From Komagataeibacter saccharivorans (GTDB lineage Bacteria; Pseudomonadota; Alphaproteobacteria; Acetobacterales; Acetobacteraceae): 64,000 nucleotides of DNA. Both the position numbers and the translations under genes were made by a program. Where the stretch lies: NCBI RefSeq assembly GCF_003207825.1, contig NZ_NKTY01000012.1:30060-94059 (forward strand). The letters are read 5' to 3'. The notes beneath the pieces are model-generated. The model searched no databases and was not told the origin of the DNA. It was given only the letters and a program-made list of their open reading frames with translations. This document shows positions 1 through 8,808 of the stretch, one piece after another (within the stretch, counting starts at the first letter, position 1; every line of letters begins with the position of its first letter).

Positions 1-2
1 AT

Positions 3-362
3 GCGCTGGCCTGCGCCTGTGCCAACGCGTCGCTAGACCTGTTCGATACGGAGCCCCGGCTACAACAGGTGGCGGCTATCGAAACGCAGATGCGCGACGA
101 ACTCGAATCCTGCCGCAGCCTGCCGCATGTTGTCGATGTGCGTGTGATGGGTGCGATCGGTGTGGTGGAACTTGATCGCATAAGTGACATGAATGCGCTC
201 AAAAGCGCCCTGATTGCACAGGGTGTATGGGTGCGACCATTCCGTAATATTGTGTATCTGACACCGGCTTTTACCGTAACCCGGTCCGAACTCAGCCATC
301 TGACCAAGGCCATTCGCACGGTTGTGTCGGAACTGGGACAGGCTGCCCCGCATCGGCGCTAG
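3..362 (+). CDS. bioA: BioA C-terminus (adenosylmethionine-8-amino-7-oxononanoate aminotransferase), 5' partial
   Basis: This is the last roughly 120 residues of a class III PLP aminotransferase; the frame is open from base 3, so the start and the PLP lysine lie to the left of the window. The stretch ALACACANASLDLF matches the post-lysine region of BioA, and the later VRVMGAIGVVEL and GVWVRPFRNIVYLTPAF match its substrate-binding C-terminal domain. BioA converts KAPA to DAPA in biotin synthesis in the cytoplasm, using SAM as amino donor. No other biotin gene follows on the right, so the rest of any bio cluster would be to the left. Confidence is high for the family and good for BioA over other class III aminotransferases. 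Confidence 0.85.
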   Translation, partial: ALACACANASLDLFDTEPRLQQVAAIETQMRDELESCRSLPHVVDVRVMGAIGVVELDRISDMNALKSALIAQGVWVRPFRNIVYLTPAFTVTRSELSHLTKAIRTVVSELGQAAPHRR

Positions 363-394
363 GCCATTACGGACGGATCTGGTATAGAAAACGC

Positions 395-652
395 ATGACT
401 TTTTTTCAGCATCGATCCTGGCGCATGACAAATCATGACAGCAAGCGACAGATCGTGCTGAAGATCCTGTCGGATGGCAAGGCGCGCTCTGTCCGGGAAA
501 TCGGGGATCTTTTTCCCGAACTGGGCACCTATCATGCCCGTCTTGCCCTGCAGGCCCTTCGTAATCAGGGCCTTGTCACCGTGGAAGATGCCCCCGACGC
601 GACGGAGGGCCGCAGGCGCAAGGTCTGGCGGCTGGTCCGTTCCGGCGGCTGA
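395..652 (+). CDS. Small winged-helix DNA-binding protein
   Basis: An 85-residue basic protein. Residues 20-80 read as a winged helix-turn-helix: a helix with KRQIVLKILSDG, a second helix SVREIGDLFPELG, a recognition helix ARLALQALRNQGLV and a wing ending in KVWRLV. This is the layout of small MarR/ArsR-like or DprA-C-terminal-like wHTH domains, but I cannot assign a family. A second ATG at 425 (MTNHDSKRQ) could be the real start, since the first ten residues look uninformative and neither start has a strong ribosome binding site. It lies 32 bases after bioA on the same strand and could be cotranscribed with it. Function unknown. Confidence 0.6.
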   Translation: MTFFQHRSWRMTNHDSKRQIVLKILSDGKARSVREIGDLFPELGTYHARLALQALRNQGLVTVEDAPDATEGRRRKVWRLVRSGG

Positions 653-660
653 AATGCTTC

Positions 661-701
661 CCCGCCCGGTCAGGGGCGGGAAAACCCCGTTCAGGACGGG
701 G
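661..701. terminator. Two tandem GC-rich hairpins between convergent genes
   Basis: The first hairpin pairs CCCGCCC (661-667) with GGGCGGG (674-680). The second pairs CCCCGT (685-690) with ACGGGG (696-701) and reaches into the end of the minus-strand gene. They sit between two converging genes and have no clear T-run, so they could serve both directions as weak or Rho-assisted terminators or as 3' end stabilisers. Confidence 0.45.
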
Positions 702-1263
702 AGGATTCCAGTTCTTCTTTCTTTTCCACCGGCGGCTTGGTGCGGCGGCGCGGCATGCGCGGTGCGCGGGGGGCTGGTGCGGCGGCAGTAGGCTGGGGTT
801 CTGGCGTTTCGGTCACGCTGGGCTGCGGCGCGGTTTCTTCCGGCTCGGCGGTCTGCTGCGGCTGTGCCTGAATGGAGGGCTGTTCGGCCTCCTCTTCCGC
901 CGGTGCGTCGACCGACTGGCGATTATCCATGGGACGCTGCTGACGCGCGCCCATCCGTTCCTGACGTTCCTGCTGGCTCTGCTGGGCGGCCTGCGTCATG
1001 GCGTTAAGGATGCGGAAATAGTGTTCGGCATGCTGGAAATAGGCTTCCGCCATAACGCGGTCGCCTGTGCTGCTCGCATCCCGCCCAAGCTGCAGGTATT
1101 TTTCAAATAACTGCTGCGCCGTGCCGCGTACGCGCAGGTCAGGTCCGTTACTGTCGAATACATGGTTGCGGTTCAACGGGATCTGGCCATTGTTATGGCG
1201 TACGCTTCCGCCATTGCTGCCGCCCGAACGATGGTGACGGCCTCGCATGCGTTTCATGTTCAT
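691..1263 (-). CDS. DUF4167 domain protein
   Basis: About 190 residues. The N-terminus carries the DUF4167 signature of alphaproteobacteria: KRMRGRHHRSGG, then a low-complexity stretch, then VFDSNGPDLRVRGTAQ and YLQLGRDASSTGD followed by AEAYFQHAEHYFRI. The remaining half is glutamine-, proline- and glutamate-rich with a basic patch (RAPRMPRRRTKPP) and looks disordered. The family is near universal in this class and often lies next to prmC, as here, but its function is not established; the basic, RNA-binding-like N-terminus suggests nucleic-acid contact. I chose the ATG at 1263 (MNMKRMRG), which fits family N-termini; a GTG at 1278 is an alternative. It probably follows prmC in the same transcript, 265 bases downstream. 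Confidence 0.8.
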   Translation of the reverse strand: MNMKRMRGRHHRSGGSNGGSVRHNNGQIPLNRNHVFDSNGPDLRVRGTAQQLFEKYLQLGRDASSTGDRVMAEAYFQHAEHYFRILNAMTQAAQQSQQERQERMGARQQRPMDNRQSVDAPAEEEAEQPSIQAQPQQTAEPEETAPQPSVTETPEPQPTAAAPAPRAPRMPRRRTKPPVEKKEELESSPS

Positions 1264-1528
1264 AAGCTGTCGCAGCACTTTCCTGTTGCCGGTCGCCGGC
1301 GCTGCCCTGGACCGTGGGGCGGTCTGCCCGTCCCGTCTGTTGCCATATTGCTGTCCAGTGCATCACCGGACACGAATCCCCGAACCACGGCGGAACCATC
1401 ATGGTTCATGTTGCCAGTTTTTCTGTTTTGCAATCGGGATCGATCGCGCGGGAGCGGAATGGCAAATGATCTGCGTTCCGTGTTCCCTGCACGTTGTTAA
1501 TATAACCCGCGCCTTTCTTTCTGCCAAA

Positions 1529-2395
1529 TTATTTTTTCACGATCAGTGCACGGCCAATACCGCCCAGATCGGGGCGTATTTCCAGCACCGCCAGCCCTGC
1601 CGCGCGCATAAGGTCCGGCACGCTGGCATCCTGTCCTATGCCCAGTTCCATTACAGCGATCCCCCCTGTCGCCAGCAGGTCGGGCAGTGCTGTGGCCAGA
1701 GTCCGGTAGGCCACCAGCCCGTCAGCGCCGCCATCCAGTGCGCGGGCGGGTTCATACTTTACGACATCAGGCATGAGACCAGCCAGATCATCACGGGGAA
1801 TGTAAGGCGGATTGCTCAGTATCAGGTCGAACGGGCCGACCAGCGCATCCGCCCAGTTGCAGCATAGGGTGGCACAACGGGTATCGAGACCGTTGCGCAC
1901 GGCGTTATCCGCCGCCAGCCGCGCCGCCTGTGGGGCAAGGTCGGTTCCGATACCGTAAGCGTCAGGATATTCCGCCAGAACGGACAGCAGCAGGCAGCCG
2001 GTGCCGGTGCCGATATCAAGTACGCGCAGGCCAGCACTCCGGTCCGGCAGGTGGTCCAGCGTCGCTTCGATCAGTGTTTCCGTATCCGCGCGCGGGATCA
2101 GCGTATGGGGGGAGACCATAAGATCCAGCGACCAGAAACCGGTATGGCCTGTAATATAGGCCATCGGTTCATGGTTCACACGACGCTGGAGGTTGCGCAG
2201 GAACAGGGTATGGGCCGCGTCAGATAGCGCATCGATACGCAGCAGCCCCGCCAGATCGGTATTCGCTGCGTGGGCGGCAAGCAGGCGCGCTTCGCGCTGC
2301 GGGGCCTCAATACCGGCACGATGAAGCCGGGTTGTCGCATCATACAGCAACTGGCGTAAATTTGTGGGCGCGGGTGTTATGGCATCTTTCATCAC
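1529..2395 (-). CDS. prmC: Release factor N5-glutamine methyltransferase PrmC (HemK)
   Basis: 288 residues, a normal length for PrmC. The N-terminal helical domain is followed by a class I SAM fold with motif I VLDIGTGTGCLLLSVL and the diagnostic LSNPPYIPRDDL, whose NPPY binds the target glutamine. The enzyme methylates the glutamine of the GGQ loop in release factors RF1 and RF2, which is needed for efficient peptide release. Its substrate gene prfA lies just upstream on the same strand, as in most bacteria, but here the two are separated by about 0.5 kb holding a gene on the opposite strand. prmC may therefore need its own promoter or depend on read-through across an antisense gene. Confidence 0.93.
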   Translation of the reverse strand: MMKDAITPAPTNLRQLLYDATTRLHRAGIEAPQREARLLAAHAANTDLAGLLRIDALSDAAHTLFLRNLQRRVNHEPMAYITGHTGFWSLDLMVSPHTLIPRADTETLIEATLDHLPDRSAGLRVLDIGTGTGCLLLSVLAEYPDAYGIGTDLAPQAARLAADNAVRNGLDTRCATLCCNWADALVGPFDLILSNPPYIPRDDLAGLMPDVVKYEPARALDGGADGLVAYRTLATALPDLLATGGIAVMELGIGQDASVPDLMRAAGLAVLEIRPDLGGIGRALIVKK

Positions 2396-2422
2396 GACCG
2401 CTTTCCATCATATTTTGGACTC

Positions 2423-2890
2423 ATGCAAACGTCCGTCCTTTTATCCCGCCTTGCGCGGAGCGTAATCGCCACCGTGCTGTGCACGGCCCTCGTCACCCCT
2501 GCTTTCGCCGGGTCGTTCGAGGTGGAGGACGGGTGCAGTTCGGAAGAAGTGTCGGAAGTGTCGCGTCTGTATGTGGATGAACATCTGGTCGCGACCTTTA
2601 CCCTCGATCATGACCATACCAGCCAGACCGCGCATATCGAGACTGCGATGGGACGCACGAACCACAGCTACGCCCTGTGTGGGGAAATCACCATCCGCCG
2701 TCATGGCGGCACCGGCGTCGAGATCCATCAGGTCAGTGGTGAAGGCGTGCTGCATGATCCGGATGGCCATCATCTTGTCGCGCTGGGGGCACGCAATTTC
2801 ACCGAATTCTACCTTGCCGATCCTGATGACCCGGAGGTGGTGGAGCGTCATCCCGGTCACAGTTCGCTCTGCACCCCGCCCACATCGTAG
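2423..2890 (+). CDS. Secreted hypothetical protein, histidine-rich
   Basis: 155 residues that I do not recognise. The first 29 residues form a classical Sec signal peptide: basic SRLARS, hydrophobic VIATVLCTALVTP and an AFA cleavage site. The mature part is rich in histidine (DHDHTSQTAH, HPDGHH-like and HPGHSS segments) and has three cysteines, so metal binding or a disulfide is possible but unproven. It lies between prfA and prmC on the opposite strand: its start is 27 bases from the prmC start (divergent) and its end 21 bases from the prfA end (convergent). Reading-frame length, signal peptide and clean fit into the gap argue it is real. Periplasmic or extracellular; role unknown. Confidence 0.7.
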   Translation: MQTSVLLSRLARSVIATVLCTALVTPAFAGSFEVEDGCSSEEVSEVSRLYVDEHLVATFTLDHDHTSQTAHIETAMGRTNHSYALCGEITIRRHGGTGVEIHQVSGEGVLHDPDGHHLVALGARNFTEFYLADPDDPEVVERHPGHSSLCTPPTS

Positions 2891-2911
2891 GCGCGGGTTC
2901 CTCCACCGGGC

Positions 2912-3973
2912 CTAACCTTCGTCCGCGGCAAGCAGGGCGGCCTGTTCTTCCTGTGTCAGCGCGTCCACAAACTCATCCAGTTCCCCGGTCATCACACGGT
3001 CGATCTTGTACAGTGTCAGGCCGATGCGGTGGTCGGTCACGCGACCCTGCGGGAAGTTATAGGTGCGTATGCGTTCGGAACGGTCGCCTGTGCCGACCTG
3101 CGCGCGGCGGTCGGCGGCACGGCTTTCATGGGCGGCGGCCCGGCTGCGTTCATACAGGCGGGCGCGCAGGATCTTCATCGCCTTGGCGCGGTTCTTGTGC
3201 TGGCTTTTTTCCTCCTGCATCGTCACCACGATATTGGTGGGCAGGTGGGTAATGCGCACGGCGCTTTCGGTCTTGTTGACATGCTGGCCGCCCGCGCCGG
3301 ATGCACGGTAGACATCAATGCGCAGGTCGCCTTCATTGACCTGCACGTCCACTTCTTCCGCTTCAGGCAGGACGGCGACGGTCACGGTGGAGGTATGGAT
3401 GCGTCCCTGGCTTTCGGTAGCCGGGACGCGCTGCACACGGTGCACGCCCGATTCGTATTTCAGCCGCGCAAACACCCCGCGCCCGGTGATGCTGGCAATC
3501 CCTTCGCGCAGGCCGCCCAGTTCGGACTGGTCGTATTCCAGTATCTCGAACCGCCATCCCCGCTGGTCGGCATAGCGCTGGTACGCGCCAAACAGTTCGG
3601 CGGCGAACAGTCCGGCTTCATCGCCGCCCGCAGCAGGACGGATTTCAAGAATGGCGCTGCGTTCATCCGCTTCGTCACGCGGAAGCATGGCCAGACGGAT
3701 GGCGTGGCGCAGATCGGGGATCTGTGCGCGCAACCCATCCAGTTCCGCCTGCGCCAGTTCGCGCATTTCCGGGTCTTCCAGCATCTGGCTGGCGTCCTGT
3801 TCCGCCTGTTCCGCGGCCCGTAGCGCGCTGACGCGCGCCACTACGGGTTCCAGTTCGGCATATTCACGCGATGCCTGACTGAAATCGTTACCGGACAGCC
3901 CTTCAGCCAGCATGGCCTGCAATTCCTCGCTGCGCGCAACGATACGGTCCAGACGGTCGTCAAACTGTGCCAC
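2912..3973 (-). CDS. prfA: Peptide chain release factor 1
   Basis: 353 residues. RF1 recognises UAA and UAG and triggers peptide release on the ribosome. The sequence shows the RF-1 N-terminal helical hairpin, the anticodon-mimic region with [13 protein letters not shown] (the PxT type of RF1, not the SPF of RF2), and the catalytic loop [14 protein letters not shown] with GGQ. It ends two bases from the hisS stop side, being the next gene after hisS on the minus strand (hisS stop at 3976, prfA start at 3973), so the two are tightly cotranscribed. The modifying enzyme PrmC is encoded about 0.5 kb downstream. Confidence 0.95.
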   Translation of the reverse strand: MAQFDDRLDRIVARSEELQAMLAEGLSGNDFSQASREYAELEPVVARVSALRAAEQAEQDASQMLEDPEMRELAQAELDGLRAQIPDLRHAIRLAMLPRDEADERSAILEIRPAAGGDEAGLFAAELFGAYQRYADQRGWRFEILEYDQSELGGLREGIASITGRGVFARLKYESGVHRVQRVPATESQGRIHTSTVTVAVLPEAEEVDVQVNEGDLRIDVYRASGAGGQHVNKTESAVRITHLPTNIVVTMQEEKSQHKNRAKAMKILRARLYERSRAAAHESRAADRRAQVGTGDRSERIRTYNFPQGRVTDHRIGLTLYKIDRVMTGELDEFVDALTQEEQAALLAADEG

Positions 3974-3975
3974 GG

Positions 3976-5232
3976 TTAGGCCTTTCCGGGTGTTCCGGGC
4001 AGAAGGAAGGCCGCCACGCCATCCATGGGCACCTCGGTCTGTTGTCCGCTATCCAGATCCTTGGCCTGTACCACGCCGCGCGCGATCTCATCGCCGCCAA
4101 TCAGGATGGCATGGGTAGCCTTCATGCGGTTGGCCCGTTCAAGCCTGCGCTTCATGTTGCCGCGGTATGATGTTTCCGCCCGGATGCCGGCAGCCCGCAG
4201 GCCCTGCAATACCTTGATCGCCATCTCCTGCGCGTTCGCTCCCATCGGGATGATGGCGACCGGACGTGGTTCGGCGGGTGTGCTGTCAAGCAGCATCGAC
4301 AGTCGTTCGATACCGCCAGCCCAGCCAATGGCGGGTGTTTTCGGCCCACCCATTTCCGCGACCAGACCGTCATACCGCCCACCGGCCAGCACCGTACCCT
4401 GTGCGCCAAGGCGGGTGGTGACGAATTCGAACGCGGTATGCCCGTAATAGTCCAGCCCCCGGACGATGCCGGGATTTTCCCTGAAGCGCACGCCCATAAG
4501 ATCAAGCGTGCGGCGCAGGTCATCCCAGAATTCCCGCGCTTGAGGTGTCAGGAACCGTGCAATGGTGGGGGCATCGGCAACCAGCCTGCGGTCGTTTTCA
4601 TCCTTGCTGTCAAGGATACGCAGCGGATTGCGTTCAAGCCGCGCCTGACTGTCCGCAGAGAGATTGGCGCGGTGGGCGCGGAAATGCGCGATCAGGGCCG
4701 TGCGCCACGCATCACGACTGGCGGTATCGCCCAGCGTATTGAGTTCGAGCACGGTCTCGTTCTCGATACCCAGCGCACGCAGCACGTCGCGCCCCATGGC
4801 GATCACTTCGGCATCCGCCAGCGGTTCGGCGGCCCCGAGCAGTTCGGCGCCAATCTGGTGAAACTGGCGGTAACGTCCCTTCTGCGGGCGTTCGTAGCGG
4901 AACATGGGTCCCGCGTAGAACACCTTTTGCGGCAGGGACTGCGTCAGCCCGTTGGTGACGAGTGCGCGGCAGATGGCGGCGGTGCCTTCGGGGCGCAGGG
5001 TCAGCGATTCGCCGCCCCGGTCCTTGAACGTGTACATCTCCTTGGAAACGACGTCGGATGTATCGCCCAATGAGCGGGAAAAGACCCGTGTGTCCTCGAA
5101 AATGGGGGTCGCCCATTCATCGAACCCGTAAAGACTGACGATGCGACGCGCGGTCTCCACAACATGGGTAAAGCGCCTGTGGTCCTCACCAATCAGGTCA
5201 TGGGTGCCACGGACGGGCTGTATGCTGCTCAC
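3976..5232 (-). CDS. hisS: Histidyl-tRNA synthetase
   Basis: 418 residues when started at the GTG at 5232 ([12 protein letters not shown]), which has an AGGA nine bases upstream. An upstream ATG at 5385 would add 51 residues without homology and run into the ispG gene and across two hairpins, so I reject it. Class II core is clear: motif 2 [21 protein letters not shown], the HisA signatures [11 protein letters not shown] and AGGRYDGL, motif 3 GWAGGIERL, and a C-terminal anticodon-binding domain. It charges tRNA-His in the cytoplasm. It lies between ispG and prfA on the same strand. Confidence 0.95.
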   Translation of the reverse strand: MSSIQPVRGTHDLIGEDHRRFTHVVETARRIVSLYGFDEWATPIFEDTRVFSRSLGDTSDVVSKEMYTFKDRGGESLTLRPEGTAAICRALVTNGLTQSLPQKVFYAGPMFRYERPQKGRYRQFHQIGAELLGAAEPLADAEVIAMGRDVLRALGIENETVLELNTLGDTASRDAWRTALIAHFRAHRANLSADSQARLERNPLRILDSKDENDRRLVADAPTIARFLTPQAREFWDDLRRTLDLMGVRFRENPGIVRGLDYYGHTAFEFVTTRLGAQGTVLAGGRYDGLVAEMGGPKTPAIGWAGGIERLSMLLDSTPAEPRPVAIIPMGANAQEMAIKVLQGLRAAGIRAETSYRGNMKRRLERANRMKATHAILIGGDEIARGVVQAKDLDSGQQTEVPMDGVAAFLLPGTPGKA

Positions 5233-5256
5233 TAGGCGAAATCCTGCGTTCTGTAA

Positions 5257-5305
5257 CCGGCCCGCATTGCGGGCCGGTGTGTGGCGCACCGTAACGGTGC
5301 GCCAC
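5257..5305. repeat. Two adjacent perfect hairpins between ispG and hisS
   Basis: CCGGCCCGCA (5257-5266) pairs with TGCGGGCCGG (5268-5277). Directly next to it GTGGCGCACC (5281-5290) pairs with GGTGCGCCAC (5296-5305). Both are perfect 10-base stems. No T-run follows on either strand, so they are not canonical terminators; they could stabilise the ispG 3' end, tune hisS expression or be an intergenic palindromic repeat. hisS starts 25 bases further on. Confidence 0.6.
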
Positions 5306-5311
5306 GGGTCA

Positions 5312-6472
5312 TCATTCCACGGGGGACATGGCGGCTTCGCGCGCCATTTCCTCAGCCGGGGTATTGGCGGCGTCAGCCGCTTCAAGGGCAGCGACCTTCT
5401 TTTCCACCAGATCGACGATATGTTCGATCATGTCGCCCGCAGGCATGGTGTGGTCCTGCTTGCCTGCCGAATAGACCATGTGGCGACCGGAGCCACCGCC
5501 GGTAACGCCGATATCGGTCATCAGCGCCTCACCGGGACCATTGACCACACAGCCGATAATCGACAGCGTCATGGGCGTCTTGATGTGCGCCAGACGGTCT
5601 TCCAGCGTCTGCACGGTCTGGATCACGTTGAAGCCCTGACGCGCGCAGGACGGGCAGGAAATGATCTTCACGCCACGGTGGCGCAGGCCCAGTGACTTGA
5701 GGATATCCCAGCCGACCAGCACTTCTTCTTCCGGCTCGGCCGAGAGCGAGACACGCATGGTGTCGCCCACACCCGCCCACAGAAGGTTGCCCAGCCCGAT
5801 GGAGGACTTGACGGTGCCCGCGCGCTTGCTGCCCGCTTCGGTAATGCCGATATGCAGCGGGTGATCGCATACATCGGCCAGTTGCTGGTAGGCCGCGACC
5901 GCCATGAACACGTCCGACGCCTTCACGCTGATCTTGAATTCATGGAAATCATGATCTTCAAGGATCTTGGCGTGTTCCAGCGCGCTTTCCACCAGTGCTT
6001 CGGGGTTAGGCTCGCCATATTTTTCAAGCAGGTGCTTTTCCAGCGAACCGGCGTTGACGCCGATGCGGATGGAGCAGTTATGGTCCTTGGCGGCGTTCAC
6101 CACCTCACGCACGCGCTCGGCGCTGCCGATATTGCCCGGGTTGATACGCAGGCACGCTGCCCCGGCCTTCGCCGCTTCGATGGCGCGTTTGTAGTGGAAG
6201 TGGATGTCCGCCACGATGGGAACATTCACCTCGCGCACGATTTCGGCCAGCGCCTTCGTGCTTTCCTCATCGGGGCAGGACACGCGCACGATATCCACAC
6301 CAGCCAGTTCGGCCCGGCGGATCTGGGCGATCGTGGCCTGTGCATCGGTGGTCAGTGTATTGGTCATCGTCTGGACCGAAACGGGGGCATCCCCCCCCAC
6401 CGGCACATTGCCGACGTGGATCTGCCGCGACTTGCGGCGTTCGATGTGCTGATAAGGACGATAGCTGCTCAT
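5312..6472 (-). CDS. ispG: 4-hydroxy-3-methylbut-2-enyl diphosphate synthase (IspG/GcpE)
   Basis: 386 residues. IspG reduces MEcPP to HMBPP, the penultimate step of the MEP isoprenoid pathway, using a 4Fe-4S cluster. Visible signatures are the N-terminal [25 protein letters not shown], the TIM-barrel part with RVSCPDEES and [10 protein letters not shown], and the cluster cysteines in [10 protein letters not shown] and [10 protein letters not shown]. The ATG at 6472 has a strong GGAGGG six bases upstream. The last 40 residues are an alanine- and glutamate-rich tail. It is followed by two hairpins and then hisS. Confidence 0.95.
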   Translation of the reverse strand: MSSYRPYQHIERRKSRQIHVGNVPVGGDAPVSVQTMTNTLTTDAQATIAQIRRAELAGVDIVRVSCPDEESTKALAEIVREVNVPIVADIHFHYKRAIEAAKAGAACLRINPGNIGSAERVREVVNAAKDHNCSIRIGVNAGSLEKHLLEKYGEPNPEALVESALEHAKILEDHDFHEFKISVKASDVFMAVAAYQQLADVCDHPLHIGITEAGSKRAGTVKSSIGLGNLLWAGVGDTMRVSLSAEPEEEVLVGWDILKSLGLRHRGVKIISCPSCARQGFNVIQTVQTLEDRLAHIKTPMTLSIIGCVVNGPGEALMTDIGVTGGGSGRHMVYSAGKQDHTMPAGDMIEHIVDLVEKKVAALEAADAANTPAEEMAREAAMSPVE

Positions 6473-6604
6473 TATGTGCCCTCCAGATAAGGCGGCGGTT
6501 TGTATTCCGGCCCGCTATGGCGGGGCGCGGCATAGCCCGGGGATCTTTTACATGCCGTTTTTCGACATGGCGACCGGGAGGGGACCATGCCGTAGAAGAC
6601 CATT

Positions 6605-7720
6605 CTACTCCGGATCGACGTGAGACGGGAGAGGCGATGACTGATAATTGCCACTCCCCGTTACCGTTGTGCCAGCCGGTGTGGTACCTGTGGCGGGTTG
6701 CGCGGCAGGCACAGGCTGTGAAACCAGAACCGATCCATCGGCAACTGCCGCGGGATTCAGCGGTATATTACGCCTGACCTCACCATTGCGCCCCAGCGGC
6801 TGCGTTGTAACACCACCGGCGGAAAGTGTCAGCCCTCCCGCATTGCCGACCGTCAGTTCCAGCCCGCTCTGGCCCTGGGGGCTCTGCCATGTTTCACCGG
6901 GCTGGAGCACATGGTCGTACAGCACAGGCCCACCCGGCCTGCGCACCTGCACCCATGTCGCGGCGGAAGCGTTCAATGTCACACTGTCTGTCACGGCGGG
7001 TGGCGGCGGTGCCTGCGGGGCGGCGGCCTGCTGCGCCAGTGCGTTGCGGTCCTCTCCCATCTTTTCCAGCGGTACGGGAGGCGTGGCCGCCGGTGCGGGC
7101 GGTGGGGCAGCAGGCGTGCCGGTCAGGGCTTCGCGTTCCTGCGGCGCAAGGGGCTGCGGCGGCGGAACCGGCTGTTCATCCGCCGGTGGCAGGACGGACG
7201 CCACCTGCGGCGACGCGGTAGTGGCCGATGACAGTCCGGGCAGTGTCAGCTTGGCCCGGATATCATGGTCGATACCCTGCGAACCGGTGAAATGGTACCA
7301 CCCGACATAGGCCCCGACCAGAATGACGATACCGCATAACAGCAGGACACCCGTGGGAAGGCCCCGATCCGGCAGCGGAACGGGAAAGGACAGTTCGGCG
7401 CGACGGGTGAAAGCGCCACGGCTTTCAGTCTTGAAGCGCTGGACAAGCTGTTCGGTATTCTTCAGGTCCAGCGCATTGGCATAGGTGCGCAGGAAACCAA
7501 CGGCATAGGCGCTGCCCGGCAGTTCCCCCGGACGCCCCGCCTCAAGTGCCTCCAGATAAGACAGGCGGATGCGCAGCCATGCCGCGACATCAGGCAGGGT
7601 CCAGCCCAGTTCCTCGCGCCGCGCGCGCAGCGTCTCACCCACGGATGCCGTTGGTGCGGCACCCGGCGGTGGGGCGGGCGTTGCAGGGTTGGAGCGGGAA
7701 ACGCGCTTGCCGTCGCTCAT
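6605..7720 (-). CDS. rodZ: RodZ-like cytoskeleton/cell-shape protein (HTH, one membrane segment, DUF4115)
   Basis: 371 residues. The order is that of RodZ: a cytoplasmic Xre-type helix-turn-helix at about 29-95 (ETLRARREELGWTLPDVA), a short basic linker, a single membrane segment near 122-142 (GVLLLCGIVILVGAYVGWY), a long proline/alanine/glutamine-rich periplasmic linker, and a C-terminal DUF4115 beta domain from about 245 (VQVRRPGGPVLYDHVLQPGETW). RodZ links MreB to the elongasome in rod-shaped cells. Its start overlaps the end of the preceding nitronate monooxygenase gene by ATGA. Assignment to RodZ is by architecture; the role in this organism is inferred. Confidence 0.85.
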   Translation of the reverse strand: MSDGKRVSRSNPATPAPPPGAAPTASVGETLRARREELGWTLPDVAAWLRIRLSYLEALEAGRPGELPGSAYAVGFLRTYANALDLKNTEQLVQRFKTESRGAFTRRAELSFPVPLPDRGLPTGVLLLCGIVILVGAYVGWYHFTGSQGIDHDIRAKLTLPGLSSATTASPQVASVLPPADEQPVPPPQPLAPQEREALTGTPAAPPPAPAATPPVPLEKMGEDRNALAQQAAAPQAPPPPAVTDSVTLNASAATWVQVRRPGGPVLYDHVLQPGETWQSPQGQSGLELTVGNAGGLTLSAGGVTTQPLGRNGEVRRNIPLNPAAVADGSVLVSQPVPAAQPATGTTPAGTTVTGSGNYQSSPLPSHVDPE

Positions 7721-8808
7721 CCGTGGCGTGCCCTCTCCTCCTGCCGGATCAGGGCGTCAATGGCCTGATCGACCAGTTCGTTGATGATTTCGCTAACCGG
7801 TTGCTCGCTCGTGATCATGCCAACCGACTGCCCCGCCATGACGGAACCGTTTTCGACATCGCCTTCGATCACGGCCCGGCGCAGGGAACCGGCCCAGAAA
7901 TGCTCGATATCAAGCTGGGCGGCTTCCTTGGTCAGTTCCCCGGCCTGAAAGCGTCGCAGGGTCTCCGCCTGATGCTCAAGGAAGCGGCGCGTGCCTGCAT
8001 TGCTCAGCCCGCGCACCGGAATGACCGGAAAGCGTTCGTCAAGCTGGACGGATGTTACGGCGTCACGTGCATTGGCGCGGAGGAAGGCTTTCTTGAACCG
8101 CTCGTGGGCGATGCTTTCGCGCGATGCGGCGAAACGCGTGCCAAGCTGTGCGCCAGACGCGCCCAGTTCCAGATAGGACAGGATCGCATCCCCCCGCCCC
8201 AGCCCACCTGCGACAAATACCGGCACGTCGTGGATATGGGGCAGGATTTCCTGCGCCAGAACCGTAAGCGATACAGGGCCGACATGGCCGCCAGCTTCCG
8301 ATCCCTCGATCACCAGTGCGTCAATGCCAAGGCGGATCAGACGTTTGGCCAGCACCAGCGCCGGGGCAAAACCGATAGCTTTCGCCCCGCCTTCCTTGAT
8401 CGCGCGGATGACCGGGCCGGACGGGATGCCGCCGGCCAGCACCACATGGCTCACACCGGCATCAAGGCATACGCGGACAAGATCATCCAGCCGGGGGTGC
8501 ATGGTGATGAGGTTGACGCCGAAGGGGCGGCTGGTCAGCGCCTGCGTTGCCGCGATTTCCTCGGCCAGACGTTCGGGTTCCATCGCACCACAGGCCAGCA
8601 CGCCAAAGCCACCGGCGTTGGAAATGGCCGAGACAAGGTTGCGCTCGCTGACCCAGGACATGGCCCCGGCCAGCAGCGCGTATTCGCTGCCCAGAAAGCG
8701 TGTGCCCCGTGCGCACAGGTGATCGAGCCGGCTGCGGGCTTCAGCCCGGCGGGCGGGATCGGTCGTGGGATCGGCTGCGTGGGGGGCTGTCATTTCCGGT
8801 GCGCTCAC
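7717..8808 (-). CDS. Nitronate monooxygenase (2-nitropropane dioxygenase family)
   Basis: 363 residues with the FMN-dependent TIM barrel of the NMO family: ALLAGAMSWVSERNLVSAI with AGGFGVLACG near the N-terminus, the GFAPALVLAKRL strand, IEGSEAGGHVGP (the GGH phosphate/flavin segment) and VAGGLGRGDAI followed by GASGAQLGTRF. Such enzymes oxidise alkyl nitronates, but the family also holds enoyl reductases, so the substrate is uncertain. It overlaps both lysC upstream and rodZ downstream by four bases, so the three are translationally coupled; the reason for this grouping is unknown. Confidence 0.85.
   Translation of the reverse strand: MSAPEMTAPHAADPTTDPARRAEARSRLDHLCARGTRFLGSEYALLAGAMSWVSERNLVSAISNAGGFGVLACGAMEPERLAEEIAATQALTSRPFGVNLITMHPRLDDLVRVCLDAGVSHVVLAGGIPSGPVIRAIKEGGAKAIGFAPALVLAKRLIRLGIDALVIEGSEAGGHVGPVSLTVLAQEILPHIHDVPVFVAGGLGRGDAILSYLELGASGAQLGTRFAASRESIAHERFKKAFLRANARDAVTSVQLDERFPVIPVRGLSNAGTRRFLEHQAETLRRFQAGELTKEAAQLDIEHFWAGSLRRAVIEGDVENGSVMAGQSVGMITSEQPVSEIINELVDQAIDALIRQEERARHG

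Noticed and set aside
5233..5385. N-terminal extension of histidyl-tRNA synthetase
   Set aside because: The extra 51 residues lack class II synthetase features, cross two perfect hairpins and overlap ispG. A GTG at 5232 with an AGGA upstream fits the family start.
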